Made by a program: the position numbers and the translations under genes
Shown here: positions 16,856-25,087 of the stretch, in pieces
How the letters are laid out: each line of letters starts with the position of its first letter
Numbering within the stretch: position 1 is the first letter of the stretch
The notes under the pieces: model-generated
What the model was told of the DNA's origin: nothing
Databases searched by the model: none
Seen by the model: the letters and a program-made list of their open reading frames with translations, nothing else
Assembly: GCA_028279875.1 (NCBI GenBank)
Contig: JANQMU010000001.1
Span: 1-64,000, forward strand
Direction: 5' to 3'
From: Rhizobiaceae bacterium
GTDB taxonomy: Bacteria; Pseudomonadota; Alphaproteobacteria; Rhizobiales; Rhizobiaceae
Length of the DNA: 64,000 bases

Positions 16856-17284
16856 GTGGGATCGGTTTTCACGGTCACCCACCGCATCCGCTTCGCCGAT
16901 TGCGACCCGGCCGGCATCGCCTTCTACCCGCGGCTGCTGGAACATGTGAACCGGGTGGTGGAGGACTGGTTCGCCGGCCCGCTGGATTGCCCGTTCCACG
17001 CCATGCATGTCGATGACAAGAAGGGCGTGCCGACTGTCGAGATCCATGTGAAGTTCCTGCGGCCCGGTCTTTTGGGCGATGCCATCGACTGGCGGCTGAC
17101 GGTCAAGGCGCTGACACGTTCGTCCCTGACCCTGTCGATCTTCGGCGCCCGGCCCGGCGGCGAGGACATCGTCCATGCCGAGCCGACGCTGGTGCACAGC
17201 GATTTCGCCCGCGATCCGCCGCGGGCCGCCCGTTTCCCGGAACCGCTGAGGGAGCGGATTCTTTGCTTCCAGGAGCAACAATAA
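16856..17284 (+). CDS. 4-hydroxybenzoyl-CoA thioesterase-type hot-dog protein
   Basis: A 142-residue acyl-CoA thioesterase. The motif RFADCDPAGIAFYPR at residues 12-26 contains the catalytic Asp17 of the 4-hydroxybenzoyl-CoA thioesterase family. It starts with a GTG 5 bp after the monooxygenase stop, so it is in the same operon and could hydrolyse the aryl-CoA product or rescue CoA from dead-end esters. Length is usual for a single hot-dog domain. Confidence 0.87.
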   Translation: MGSVFTVTHRIRFADCDPAGIAFYPRLLEHVNRVVEDWFAGPLDCPFHAMHVDDKKGVPTVEIHVKFLRPGLLGDAIDWRLTVKALTRSSLTLSIFGARPGGEDIVHAEPTLVHSDFARDPPRAARFPEPLRERILCFQEQQ

Positions 17285-17380
17285 TGGGTACCTGCCGGCA
17301 AAACCGGTTTTCCGCGGTCAAAAACATGGTATTTCACCGCACGCAATTGCCGAGGGGGCACCGATGAAAGAGGCCATGCC

Positions 17381-17776
17381 ATGAAGTTCCTGCATCCGCA
17401 GGGCTGGAAGCCCGCGAAAGGCTATGCCAATGGCGTCACGGCCAGCGGACAGCTCGTCTTCACCGGCGGCCTGGTCGGCTGGAACGGCGACCAGGTCTTC
17501 GAAACCGATGATTTCGTCGGCCAGTGCGCGCAGACCTTCGCCAATATCGTCGCCGTGCTGAAAGAGGCCGGTGCCGGCCCGGAGCACCTGGTCCGCCTGA
17601 CCTGGTACGTCACCGACAAAGCGGAATATCTGGCCCGCCAGCGGGAGCTGGGCGAGGCCTATCGCCAGGCCTTTGGACGTCATTTTCCAGCGATGGCCGT
17701 GGTTCAGGTGACAGCCCTCATCGAGGATCGCGCCAGGGTGGAGATCGAGGCGACCGCCGTGATCCCGACCGCCTGA
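17381..17776 (+). CDS. RidA-family enamine/imine deaminase
   Basis: A 131-residue RidA/YjgF-family protein (trimeric barrel-like fold that hydrolyses reactive enamines and imines). TGGLVGWNGDQVF and VRLTWYVTDKAEYL correspond to the family's substrate-cleft segments, with an Arg and Glu near the C-terminus (DRARVEIEATAVIP). It lies 96 bp after the thioesterase on the same strand. RidA proteins accompany 2-aminobenzoyl-CoA gene clusters, which supports an amino-aromatic substrate for this operon. Confidence 0.85.
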   Translation: MKFLHPQGWKPAKGYANGVTASGQLVFTGGLVGWNGDQVFETDDFVGQCAQTFANIVAVLKEAGAGPEHLVRLTWYVTDKAEYLARQRELGEAYRQAFGRHFPAMAVVQVTALIEDRARVEIEATAVIPTA

Positions 17777-17783
17777 CCGCACT

Positions 17784-18416
17784 CTATCCCGGCGGGATGT
17801 CATTGACCTTTTTGGGGACGTGATAGCCCCGCTGCACCGCCTCGCGCTCGGCGATCCTGCGATACCAGGCCCGCACATTCGGATAGGCTGTTAGGTCGAT
17901 TGCCTGCCACTCATGGCGTGAAATCCACGGCCAGCAGGCCATGTCGACGATCGAATAGTCGTCGACGATATAGTCCCGGCCCTCAAGACGCCTGTCCAGC
18001 ACTGCATAGAGCCGCCGGGCCTCGGTGCCGTAGCGGTCTTCCGCATAGGCTGATTTGCCCCTGTTGAAATGCACGAAATGATGAACCTGGCCGAGGATCG
18101 GCCCGAGCCCGCCCATTTGCCACATCAGCCATTCCATCGCCCGGGCTCGTGCCATGGTTTCAGACGGCAGGAACCGGCCGTATTTGTCGGCGAGATAGAT
18201 CATGATGGCGCCGGATTCCATCAGAGTGAGCCCGTTGTCCCGGTCGACGATCGCCGGAATCTTGTTGTTGGGGCTGATGGCGAGAAAATCCGGCCCGTGC
18301 TGATCGCCCTCACCGATATGGATCGGATGGACCTCATAGGGCACGCCGAGTTCTTCGAGCAGAATGGAGACCTTGCGGCCGTTCGGTGTCGTCCAGGTGT
18401 AGAGATCGATCATCAC
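17784..18416 (-). CDS. Glutathione S-transferase family protein, YfcG/Ure2p-like
   Basis: A 210-residue GST. The thioredoxin-like N-terminal domain begins LYTWTTPNGRKVSILLEEL, with the Asn of TPNG in the place used by YfcG-type (Nu-class) enzymes that act as disulfide reductases instead of using a catalytic Tyr or Ser. The glutathione-binding NKIPAIVD and MESGAIMIYLADKYG segments follow, then the helical C-terminal domain. It is the last gene of a minus-strand operon with marR (57 bp upstream) and the nitroreductase-like gene. ATG at 18416 or 18413. Confidence 0.88.
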   Translation of the reverse strand: MMIDLYTWTTPNGRKVSILLEELGVPYEVHPIHIGEGDQHGPDFLAISPNNKIPAIVDRDNGLTLMESGAIMIYLADKYGRFLPSETMARARAMEWLMWQMGGLGPILGQVHHFVHFNRGKSAYAEDRYGTEARRLYAVLDRRLEGRDYIVDDYSIVDMACWPWISRHEWQAIDLTAYPNVRAWYRRIAEREAVQRGYHVPKKVNDIPPG

Positions 18417-18472
18417 GGTATCCTGTTGGCGTCGGAAGACCGATCAAAACCGATTTGGATCGACGCCACAAC

Positions 18473-18919
18473 CTAATCCCGCGCTGCGTCCAGGAAGGCC
18501 CTGATTGCTACGAGCCTTGGAACTAGGTCCTCGATTCGGTCCGGAGGAAACTCTTCCGCAAATCCGGCAAGGTCCGGCGCCATCCCGGCGATGGCATCGT
18601 TGCGGAAATCGCGGCCGGCTTCGGTCAGCCAGACACATTTGCTTCGGCCGTCCTCCGGGTTCGGCCGCATGTCGATCAGCCCGTGGCTTTCCAGCCCCGA
18701 CAGCGTGTGCGTCATGGTTGTCTTCGGCACCTGAAACGCCCGCGCCAGGGCCAGCGGCGTCTGGCCGTCGCGGACGCGGATCAGATGGTTGAGCACGGCA
18801 AAATGCGAGATGAGGAAACCGTCCGGCAGTCGCGCCTCGAAAAGGGCGCGACTGAGCTGCTCGATAATGCCGATCTCGTTGAAGAAGGTGAAATAGAGAG
18901 AAAGCGATTTGCCGTCCAT
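18473..18919 (-). CDS. MarR-family transcriptional regulator
   Basis: A 148-residue MarR protein with the winged-helix core TPLALARAFQVPKTTMTHT and wing segment NPEDGRSKCVWLT (residues 52-98), dimer helices at both ends. It sits between the nitroreductase-like gene (16 bp upstream, same strand) and GST, and probably autoregulates the three-gene unit through the palindrome at 20052-20085. A single Cys in the wing strand could make it redox- or electrophile-sensitive, as in OhrR/HypR-type regulators, which would fit a detoxification operon; this is speculative. Confidence 0.85.
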   Translation of the reverse strand: MDGKSLSLYFTFFNEIGIIEQLSRALFEARLPDGFLISHFAVLNHLIRVRDGQTPLALARAFQVPKTTMTHTLSGLESHGLIDMRPNPEDGRSKCVWLTEAGRDFRNDAIAGMAPDLAGFAEEFPPDRIEDLVPRLVAIRAFLDAARD

Positions 18920-18934
18920 GCGAACCCGTCCTGT

Positions 18935-20035
18935 TCAGAGGATACGGGTCTCCAGCGGCCATCGCGGCGACCGGCCCACCGTCGGCCCGTATCCCAGCCT
19001 GCCAAGCATCTGCACCGTTTCGCCTTCTTTGGCAAGCATGCGGTGAGCCCTGGTATAATGGGGCGCCATCTCCGGAAACTCCTGCAAAGCCTGGCTGACC
19101 GGATGCAGGGCGAGACCGAGCGACGTGGTCATCAGGTTCAGCCGCAGCCAGCGCCGGCCGGCGGCGATCTGGTCCTTGCGCCCATTGCCCGGGCTTGTCA
19201 GCACCGCATAGGCCGGCGTCGCTTTCAGCATTTCCTCATAGATGCGGATCCCTTCCCTGAAGCCGGTCGACTGCGGATCCAGCTGTGCTTCGCGACTGAG
19301 GACACCGGCAACCATCAGCGCCTCCAGAAAGGCGCCTCCGATATCAATGCCATCCGGATTGGCGTTGATCTCGCGCTTGCCGAACCGCATCAGGTCGACG
19401 CTCTCCTTCATGGTCCGCCGCGTGTGGGCCTCCACCATCCAGGCTTCGAGGGTCAGTTCACGCAACTCCGCGACCTGCCGCGGATCGGAGATGATGTCGG
19501 CGAACGGAGCGAGATGGTCGATGAGCGCCGGCGGCACGGCCCGGTCCTCGAACGGCTCCTTGCAGGAGCGACGCGCCAGAACGTGGTCGAAAAGCGGATC
19601 CGGTGCGGCGCCTTCGGCAAAGCGGGCATGCGCCACAGGGCCGTCTTCGCCCTGTGGGAGGAGATCGAGTTCGACGCGGTGCCCGGTCTGCGACGCGGCG
19701 ATGACCATCAGTTCGAGAAAACAGCCGAGCCCGATAGTGAGTTGGCGTGCGTCGGGATCGGTGTGTGGTAGATCCCGCTCTTTGTCGCGGTGGAGGATCA
19801 CCGTGTCGGCGGGTCCAAGATCCACCAGCCAGGGCTGCCGGTTATGCGGATTGGGCGCGAGGATGGCATAGGACAGGGCCCGCCGTCTCGGCTCCCGGTA
19901 GCCGCCCGCTTCGGCCCATGGGGCGAGCGCTTTCGTCGGCGTGCGGGTGGTGGCGAACAGGGCGCCGCCGGCGGTTGCCGCCAGGATGGTTCCGCCGCCG
20001 ATAATGCCAAGGGCCTTGCGTCTGCTGATCGACAT
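18935..20035 (-). CDS. Tat-exported nitroreductase-fold (Acg-like) protein
   Basis: A 366-residue protein with a twin-arginine-type leader SISRRKALG plus hydrophobic stretch (residues 2-30), so it should be exported folded with cofactor. The body has features of the Acg/nitroreductase group that bind FMN (SYAILAPNPHNRQPW near 55-70, RRSCKEPFEDRAVP near 165, LGLALHPVSQALQEFPEM near 310). The start at 20035 has an AGGAGG site; a longer frame from 20101 runs through the operator region. It leads an operon with marR and GST, consistent with handling of nitro- or electrophilic compounds. Substrate unknown. Confidence 0.82.
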   Translation of the reverse strand: MSISRRKALGIIGGGTILAATAGGALFATTRTPTKALAPWAEAGGYREPRRRALSYAILAPNPHNRQPWLVDLGPADTVILHRDKERDLPHTDPDARQLTIGLGCFLELMVIAASQTGHRVELDLLPQGEDGPVAHARFAEGAAPDPLFDHVLARRSCKEPFEDRAVPPALIDHLAPFADIISDPRQVAELRELTLEAWMVEAHTRRTMKESVDLMRFGKREINANPDGIDIGGAFLEALMVAGVLSREAQLDPQSTGFREGIRIYEEMLKATPAYAVLTSPGNGRKDQIAAGRRWLRLNLMTTSLGLALHPVSQALQEFPEMAPHYTRAHRMLAKEGETVQMLGRLGYGPTVGRSPRWPLETRIL

Positions 20036-20051
20036 GGCTGCCTCCTTATTG

Positions 20052-20085
20052 GTTCGATTTCGTACTATATAGTGCGATATCGAAC
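20052..20085. promoter_or_regulatory. 34-bp imperfect palindrome, candidate MarR operator
   Basis: A long inverted repeat centred on TATATA at about 20068-20069 (arms GTTCGATTTCG... and ...GCGATATCGAAC, two mismatches per arm) lies 17 nt upstream of the start of the nitroreductase-like gene, overlapping the expected ribosome-binding and promoter region. The co-transcribed MarR protein is its natural ligand. Confidence 0.5.
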
Positions 20086-20113
20086 TAAATGCAAGAGACA
20101 AACAAGCTGTGTT

Positions 20114-21514
20114 CTAAGGTGACGGGACGCGGTCGAAGCGCATCGTGACCAGCAGGCCTCGGCCACCTTCGGGCGCCCCGAGCTCAAGCGTGCCGCCGAA
20201 AAGCGCGACGATTTCACCGGCGACGGCCAGGCCGAGGCCCGAACCCTCGGCACTGCTGCCGGCGCCGCGCCGGAAACGCTCCAGTACCGCCGGCCTCTGG
20301 TCCGGTGCAATGCCGACACCATCATCCTCGACCTCGACAACCACCTGGTTGCCGTCCGGCCGGGTGCGGATGGTGATTTCGATCGGAGAGCCGCCATGGC
20401 GTATCGCATTTTCAACGAGGTTGCGCAGCATTTCGCGAAACAGAACCGGATCGCCGCGCACGGTAACGCTGTCGGGGCCCTCATAGCCGAGATCCACCTG
20501 CGGCGACGTATTGGCGGAAATCAGCTCTTCGCACAGCTGCCGGGCGACGAGGGCGGCATCGCAAACATGCTGCGACAGATCCTGCTGTGCGGCCGAATCG
20601 ATGCGCGCCAGCACCAGCAATTGCGACAGCACCCGCTCGGCATCGCCGATGGCGGCGTCCGTCTCGCGCAGTGCGCGGTCAAGGTCGTCCTTGTTTTCCG
20701 CCCGATGGGCCAGTTCCAGCTGTGTGCGCATGACGGTCAGCGGCGTGCGCAGCTGATGGCTGGCATTGGCGGTAAAATTGCGCAATGCCGCCAGCGACGA
20801 TCCGAAACGCTTGACGAGATCGTTGATCGTCGCGACCAGGCCGCCAACCTCGCGCGGAACCCGGTGGCGGATCGGCCGCAGATCCTCCGGGCTGCGCCGC
20901 CCGACCGCCTCCTGCAGCCGGTAGAGCGGCCGCAGAGCGCTGGTCACCGCGAACCAGACGATCAGCGCCGCCGCGACGATCAGCACGCCCTGCCGCAGGG
21001 CCGACCGGAGCAGGATATCGCGCGCCATCTTGGCCCGTGCATTGGTGGTTTCGGCGACCGCCACCCGATAGGCCAGTGACACCGTGTCGGAGGCCGCGGC
21101 GCCCGAAAAGACGGCGATTCGGATCGGGGCGCCGCGAAACAGCGAATTGGCGTAGCCAAAATCGCGCTCCGAGCGGTCGAACGTGTCGGGAATTGCAAGC
21201 TGCCGGTAGCCTGTGATGAATTGCGCCTGCGGTCCCTCGATCTGGTAGAAGACGCGATCCTCTTCCGATGAGGTCAGCATGTCGAGCGCCACATAGGGGA
21301 TGTCGACCTCCAGCTGGCCGTCATCATTGACGAAGACTCGCTCGGCGATCGCCAGCGCCGAACCGGCCAGCACCCGGTCGGAAATCTCGTCGGCGGTCAG
21401 CCGCGCCGAGCGATAGGCGTCGAACAGCGCCACCAGTCCGATCGCCAGCAGCGGCAGCAGCAGCCAAAGGAGCAGCCGCCGGCGCAGTGAATAGGACGGC
21501 CGCTGCAAGGGCAT
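20114..21514 (-). CDS. TctE-like sensor histidine kinase
   Basis: A 466-residue membrane kinase of the TctE/QseC class. It has helices at about 11-32 and 172-193 flanking a periplasmic sensor region, a HAMP-like linker, the H-box FTANASHQLRTPL with His253, the N-box NLVENAIRHGG and the G boxes DDGVGIAPDQ and GSGLGLAVAGE. Its start overlaps the response-regulator stop, so the pair is translated together. The solute-binding protein gene at 22262 is divergent from the pair and is the likely sensing partner or target. Confidence 0.9.
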   Translation of the reverse strand: MPLQRPSYSLRRRLLLWLLLPLLAIGLVALFDAYRSARLTADEISDRVLAGSALAIAERVFVNDDGQLEVDIPYVALDMLTSSEEDRVFYQIEGPQAQFITGYRQLAIPDTFDRSERDFGYANSLFRGAPIRIAVFSGAAASDTVSLAYRVAVAETTNARAKMARDILLRSALRQGVLIVAAALIVWFAVTSALRPLYRLQEAVGRRSPEDLRPIRHRVPREVGGLVATINDLVKRFGSSLAALRNFTANASHQLRTPLTVMRTQLELAHRAENKDDLDRALRETDAAIGDAERVLSQLLVLARIDSAAQQDLSQHVCDAALVARQLCEELISANTSPQVDLGYEGPDSVTVRGDPVLFREMLRNLVENAIRHGGSPIEITIRTRPDGNQVVVEVEDDGVGIAPDQRPAVLERFRRGAGSSAEGSGLGLAVAGEIVALFGGTLELGAPEGGRGLLVTMRFDRVPSP

Positions 21515-22188
21515 CAGGCGTCGCCATCCGTGCGCAGATAGTAGCCGAGGCCGCGCGCTACCCGGATCGACACACCGTGATCAGAGAGCCGCCGCCGCAG
21601 CCGGCTGACATATTGTTCGATGGCGTTTTCGCTGATGTCCTCATCGAAACTGCTCAGCGATTCGATGAGCTGGGCCTTCGACAGCACGCGGCCGCTGGAC
21701 AGCAGCAGGGCGCGCAGGACGCCGGTTTCCCGGGCCGGAATGTCGACAACGGTGCCGCCGGCCGTCACCTGGCCGCTCTTCAGGTCGAATTTCAGGCGGC
21801 CGGCCTCGATGACCGATGTCCGGACCGCGGCCGCGCGGCGCAGCAGCGCGCGGATACGCGCCTCGAGTTCGCCCCATTCGAACGGCTTGGCGAGATAATC
21901 ATCGGCGCCGAGATCGAGGCCGCGAATGCGGTCGTCGAGGCCGTCCCGCGCCGTCAGGATCAGCACCGGCACCGCGATCCGCGCCGACCGCATCTCTCGC
22001 AACACCTCGAGCCCGTCCATCTCCGGCAGGCTGAGATCGAGCACGACAAGGTCATAGGTCAGCGCCTGCACGGCCGACAGTGCCATCTCGCCATTGCCGA
22101 CACAGTCCACCGCATAGCCATGGTCGCTCAGCAACTGTTTCAGCCCGTCGGCGAGCTTCCGGTTGTCCTCGACGATCAGAATGCGCAT
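21514..22188 (-). CDS. TctD-like response regulator
   Basis: A 224-residue OmpR-family regulator. It has the acidic pocket EDN (7-9), phosphorylated Asp51 (LVVLDLSLPE), Lys in DDYLAKPFEWGE, and a C-terminal winged helix ending YVSRLRRRL and RVARGLGYYLR. The frame extends upstream to 22362, but the receiver begins exactly at the ATG at 22188, which has a GGCGGAGG site. With the kinase it forms a TctDE-type system controlling, by position, the divergent binding-protein gene. Confidence 0.92.
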   Translation of the reverse strand: MRILIVEDNRKLADGLKQLLSDHGYAVDCVGNGEMALSAVQALTYDLVVLDLSLPEMDGLEVLREMRSARIAVPVLILTARDGLDDRIRGLDLGADDYLAKPFEWGELEARIRALLRRAAAVRTSVIEAGRLKFDLKSGQVTAGGTVVDIPARETGVLRALLLSSGRVLSKAQLIESLSSFDEDISENAIEQYVSRLRRRLSDHGVSIRVARGLGYYLRTDGDA

Positions 22189-22261
22189 GGGTCCTCCGCC
22201 GGACAGGGTAGAATTCCCGATGCCACTTGTGAACTTGAATTTTCGAGGGCACTGTGAGGCG

Positions 22262-23326
22262 ATGCGCACGCTGTTCGTCCTGATTGCTCTTCTGATGATC
22301 CCGGGTCCGGCCGCCGCCGCGACCCTTTTCCCCGCGCTCGGCGAGGAGGAGTCCGCCCGCACGCTGACGGTTTATTCTTCGCTCGACGAGGATGTGTCGA
22401 GACCGCTGATTGCCGGATTCCAGGCCGCCAATCCGGACATCGCCATTTCCTATGAAGACATGCAGACGCTGGATATCTACGAGCGCGTCATCCGCGAGAC
22501 CGACGCCGGCGAAAGCACGGCCGATCTGGTGATTTCGTCGGCCATGGACCTGCAGGTCAAGCTGGTCAATGACGGTTATGCACGGCCGGTCCCCGAAATC
22601 GCCCCACAGGACTGGCCGGACTGGGCAAGCTGGCGCAAATCCGCCTTCGGACTGACCTTCGAGCCGTCGGTCATCGTCTATCACAAACCGAGTTTCGAAA
22701 ACCTGCCGCTGCCGGAAAACCGCGCCGACCTCATTGCCCTGCTGCGCAGCGAGGAGGAACGGCTCTATGGCCGCATCGCCACCTATGATGTCGAGCGGTC
22801 CGGCCTCGGCTTTCTGTTTCTGGCGCGCGACTGGGAGCACAATCGCGATATCTGGGACCTCGTCGGTACCTTTGGCGCTTCCGGCGTCAAGCTCTATTCC
22901 AACTCCTCGGCTATCCTCGACCGTGTCGCCGACGGACGGTTCGCGCTCGGCTACAACATCCTCGGCTCCTATGCCCAGAGCTGGGCGAGCCGCATTCCCG
23001 ATCTCGGCATTATTCTGCCCAGGGACTACACGGTGGTGATGTCGAGGATCGCCCTGGTGCCCGAGGCCGCCGCCGATCCCGATCTCGGCCGGCGGCTGCT
23101 CGCCTTCCTGATGTCCGTGCAGGGCCAGACCATCATGGCAAGAGACGTGAAACTGCCGGTGCTCAACCCCGAGGTCGACGGCGAAAACACCGCCCGCGCC
23201 ATGCGCCAGCGCCTCGGCGCGCAATTGCGGCCGATCTCCATCAGCCCCGGCCTCGTCGTCTATCTCGACCAGGTCAAGCGTGCCCGCTTCATTGCGCGCT
23301 GGAACGAAGCACTGCAGACGAAGTGA
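22262..23326 (+). CDS. Extracellular solute-binding protein (type 1), orphan
   Basis: A 354-residue periplasmic binding protein with a signal peptide in residues 1-18 or so and the iron/putrescine-type fold start TLTVYSSLDEDVSRPLIAGFQAANPD. No permease or ATPase is adjacent, so it serves a transporter elsewhere or acts as the periplasmic sensor partner of the divergent TctDE-type kinase. Its last 78 codons exist again at 25273-25506 as an orphan fragment. The ATG at 22262 is chosen because the signal peptide begins there; an upstream ATG at 22220 is in frame. Ligand unknown. Confidence 0.8.
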   Translation: MRTLFVLIALLMIPGPAAAATLFPALGEEESARTLTVYSSLDEDVSRPLIAGFQAANPDIAISYEDMQTLDIYERVIRETDAGESTADLVISSAMDLQVKLVNDGYARPVPEIAPQDWPDWASWRKSAFGLTFEPSVIVYHKPSFENLPLPENRADLIALLRSEEERLYGRIATYDVERSGLGFLFLARDWEHNRDIWDLVGTFGASGVKLYSNSSAILDRVADGRFALGYNILGSYAQSWASRIPDLGIILPRDYTVVMSRIALVPEAAADPDLGRRLLAFLMSVQGQTIMARDVKLPVLNPEVDGENTARAMRQRLGAQLRPISISPGLVVYLDQVKRARFIARWNEALQTK

Positions 23327-23330
23327 TGGC
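23093..23330 (+). repeat. Direct repeat, left copy (3' end of the binding-protein gene)
   Basis: This 238-bp stretch, the last part of the solute-binding-protein gene and its stop codon, recurs at 25273-25510 in the same orientation with about 13 differences (roughly 95 percent identity by eye). The copies frame the methionyl-tRNA synthetase paralogue and its leader exactly. Confidence 0.95.
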
Positions 23331-23405
23331 GGCCGAGGGGGCAGGCAACCGCAAGTAGCGGTCCGGATTCACCATGGCCAATCACCGCGAAAAGACATCT
23401 TCTGT

Positions 23406-24998
23406 TCACGAAGAGCCGGGCGGAAGCGTAACCCGCGGCAGGTCTTTCGGAAACAACTGTGTCTCGGCTTCGACCCGGCATCCGGGCAATTGCGCATGGT
23501 GACCGGCTCCCCGTGGTGGCGGGGTGCATCCCAACTTCGTCGAGAGCAGCCCGCCCGTCGCAGGCAACAAGGGTGAGATGCAGGTGGCGATGGTCTGGAG
23601 CGCCGCCGCGAGGCTGAACAGGCAGCCTCGAAGGCTGTCCGTTGCGTCACAATCCCCGGTCGCTGATGGTTTTGCCAATGTCCAGGGCTGTCTTTCCGAA
23701 ACGTAACGGTTGGCGTCAGCGACGGTGGCCCAGATCTCGTCGAGTGCCTGGTCGAAAGCGAAACGTTGGATATGAGCGCCGACCTTGTCCTTTAGGTGCT
23801 CGGTGCTCTCGACGAGGGGGTCGCTTCGCCAGTCCCTGGACGGAGGTTCGGGGATCGCGCCGCCGCAATAGCGATCGATCATGCTCAGCGTGCGGTGGGT
23901 GAGATTGCCGAGCTGATCGGCCAGTTCGGACTGATAGGCTTGCGCAAGGCGATCGCGAGAAAAGTCGCCATCGCTGCTCGAGGGAATATGGCGCAGCAGG
24001 TAATAGCGGAGCGCATCCGCCCCGAACGCCGCAGCCAGCGGCGCCGGATCGACCGCGTTTCCGGCGGATTTACCGATTTTGCGCCGATCCACCGTGACAT
24101 AGCCGTGCACGAGAATGCGTGTCGGCGGCTGAAGACCGGCCGAAAGAAGAATGGCGGGCCAGTAGATGGCGTGGAAGCGGGTGATGCCCTTGCCGATGAC
24201 ATGCTCACGTGAGCCATTGCCCTGCCACCAGGTGCGAAAGAGCCTGTCATTGGTGGCGTAGCCGAGGGCGGTGATGTAGTTGGCGAGCGCATCGAACCAG
24301 ACATACATCACCTGGTCCGGGTCGCCCGGAACGGGTATGCCCCATCCGTGCGCGCGGGTCGCGCTTCGCGATATGCTGAAGTCTTCGAGACCCCGCTCAA
24401 TCCAGGCCAGAACCTCGCCGCGCCGGTTGGCCGGCAGGATGTCGATGTCGCCGCGATCATAGAGCTCCCGCAGCCGATCCTCGTATCGCGAGAGACGGAA
24501 GAACCAGTTCTCTTCCTCCACAAGCTCCGGCACCGTCTCGTGCTCGGGACACCGGCCGTCGGTCAAGTCCTCGGACGTGTAGAATTGTTCGCAGCCCTGG
24601 CAGTAGAGCCCGCGATAGGCCTTCCGGTAGATATCGCCGCCTTCGGCGCAGGCGTTCCAGAGCTGTTCGGCCCCCGGCCGGTGGCGCGGGTCGTCGCTGG
24701 TTCGGATGAAGTCGTCATAGGACAGGTTCAGATGCTGACGGAGCGCCTGAAACAAAGCGGCATTACGCCTGACCAGCTCCGCGACCGCAATGCCTTCCCG
24801 GGCCGCGGCCTGTACATTCTTGATACTGTTCTCGTCGGTTCCGGCGAGAAGGCGCGTGTCGGCTCCGGCCGCCCGGTAGAAACGGGCCAGCGCATCGGCC
24901 TGGACAACTTCCAGTGCGAATCCGATATGGGGTGCCGCATTCACATAGGGGATCGCGGTGGTGATAAATCGGCGGTCTTGAGGGGCTTGTCTTTGCAT
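23406..24998 (-). CDS. Methionyl-tRNA synthetase paralogue under Met-leader attenuation
   Basis: A 530-residue class I synthetase that charges tRNA-Met. The N-terminal Rossmann fold starts TTAIPYVNAAPHIGF; the HIGH motif reads HIGF (24-27). A single zinc knuckle (C133-x2-C136 ... C150-x2-H153) and the AHGWGIPVPGD segment are standard. The KMSKS loop reads KIGKS (307-311). The anticodon-binding helical domain follows (LGNLTHRTLSMIDRY, FDQALDEIW); no EMAP-type tail. The altered signature and its isolation from translation genes suggest a second, special-purpose enzyme rather than the housekeeping MetG. It sits on a segment bounded by 238-bp direct repeats and is preceded by a leader peptide and terminator (25168-25039) that predict induction by low Met-tRNA charging, as expected of a resistance or back-up synthetase. 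Confidence 0.87.
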   Translation of the reverse strand: MQRQAPQDRRFITTAIPYVNAAPHIGFALEVVQADALARFYRAAGADTRLLAGTDENSIKNVQAAAREGIAVAELVRRNAALFQALRQHLNLSYDDFIRTSDDPRHRPGAEQLWNACAEGGDIYRKAYRGLYCQGCEQFYTSEDLTDGRCPEHETVPELVEEENWFFRLSRYEDRLRELYDRGDIDILPANRRGEVLAWIERGLEDFSISRSATRAHGWGIPVPGDPDQVMYVWFDALANYITALGYATNDRLFRTWWQGNGSREHVIGKGITRFHAIYWPAILLSAGLQPPTRILVHGYVTVDRRKIGKSAGNAVDPAPLAAAFGADALRYYLLRHIPSSSDGDFSRDRLAQAYQSELADQLGNLTHRTLSMIDRYCGGAIPEPPSRDWRSDPLVESTEHLKDKVGAHIQRFAFDQALDEIWATVADANRYVSERQPWTLAKPSATGDCDATDSLRGCLFSLAAALQTIATCISPLLPATGGLLSTKLGCTPPPRGAGHHAQLPGCRVEAETQLFPKDLPRVTLPPGSS

Positions 24999-25038
24999 GT
25001 CCGGTGCCTCGTTGCGTGGGGAGGCGGTTCCGGAAATG

Positions 25039-25065
25039 AAAAAGCCGCCTCGAATGGAAGCGGCT
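25039..25065 (-). terminator. Attenuator terminator hairpin of the methionyl-tRNA synthetase leader
   Basis: On the minus strand a 9-bp stem (25065-25057 with 25051-25043; one G-U pair) and the loop CATTC are followed by U-run TTTTT (25043-25039). It lies between the leader-peptide stop (25088) and the synthetase ATG (24998). An alternative pairing is available: GGAGCGG (25111-25105) with CCGCTTCC (25063-25056), strengthened by GTTTTC (25104-25099) with GAAAAC (25078-25073). That pairing uses the 5' arm of the terminator, so the two structures exclude each other. Confidence 0.82.
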
Positions 25066-25087
25066 CGAATGTGTTTTCGTCAATGAC

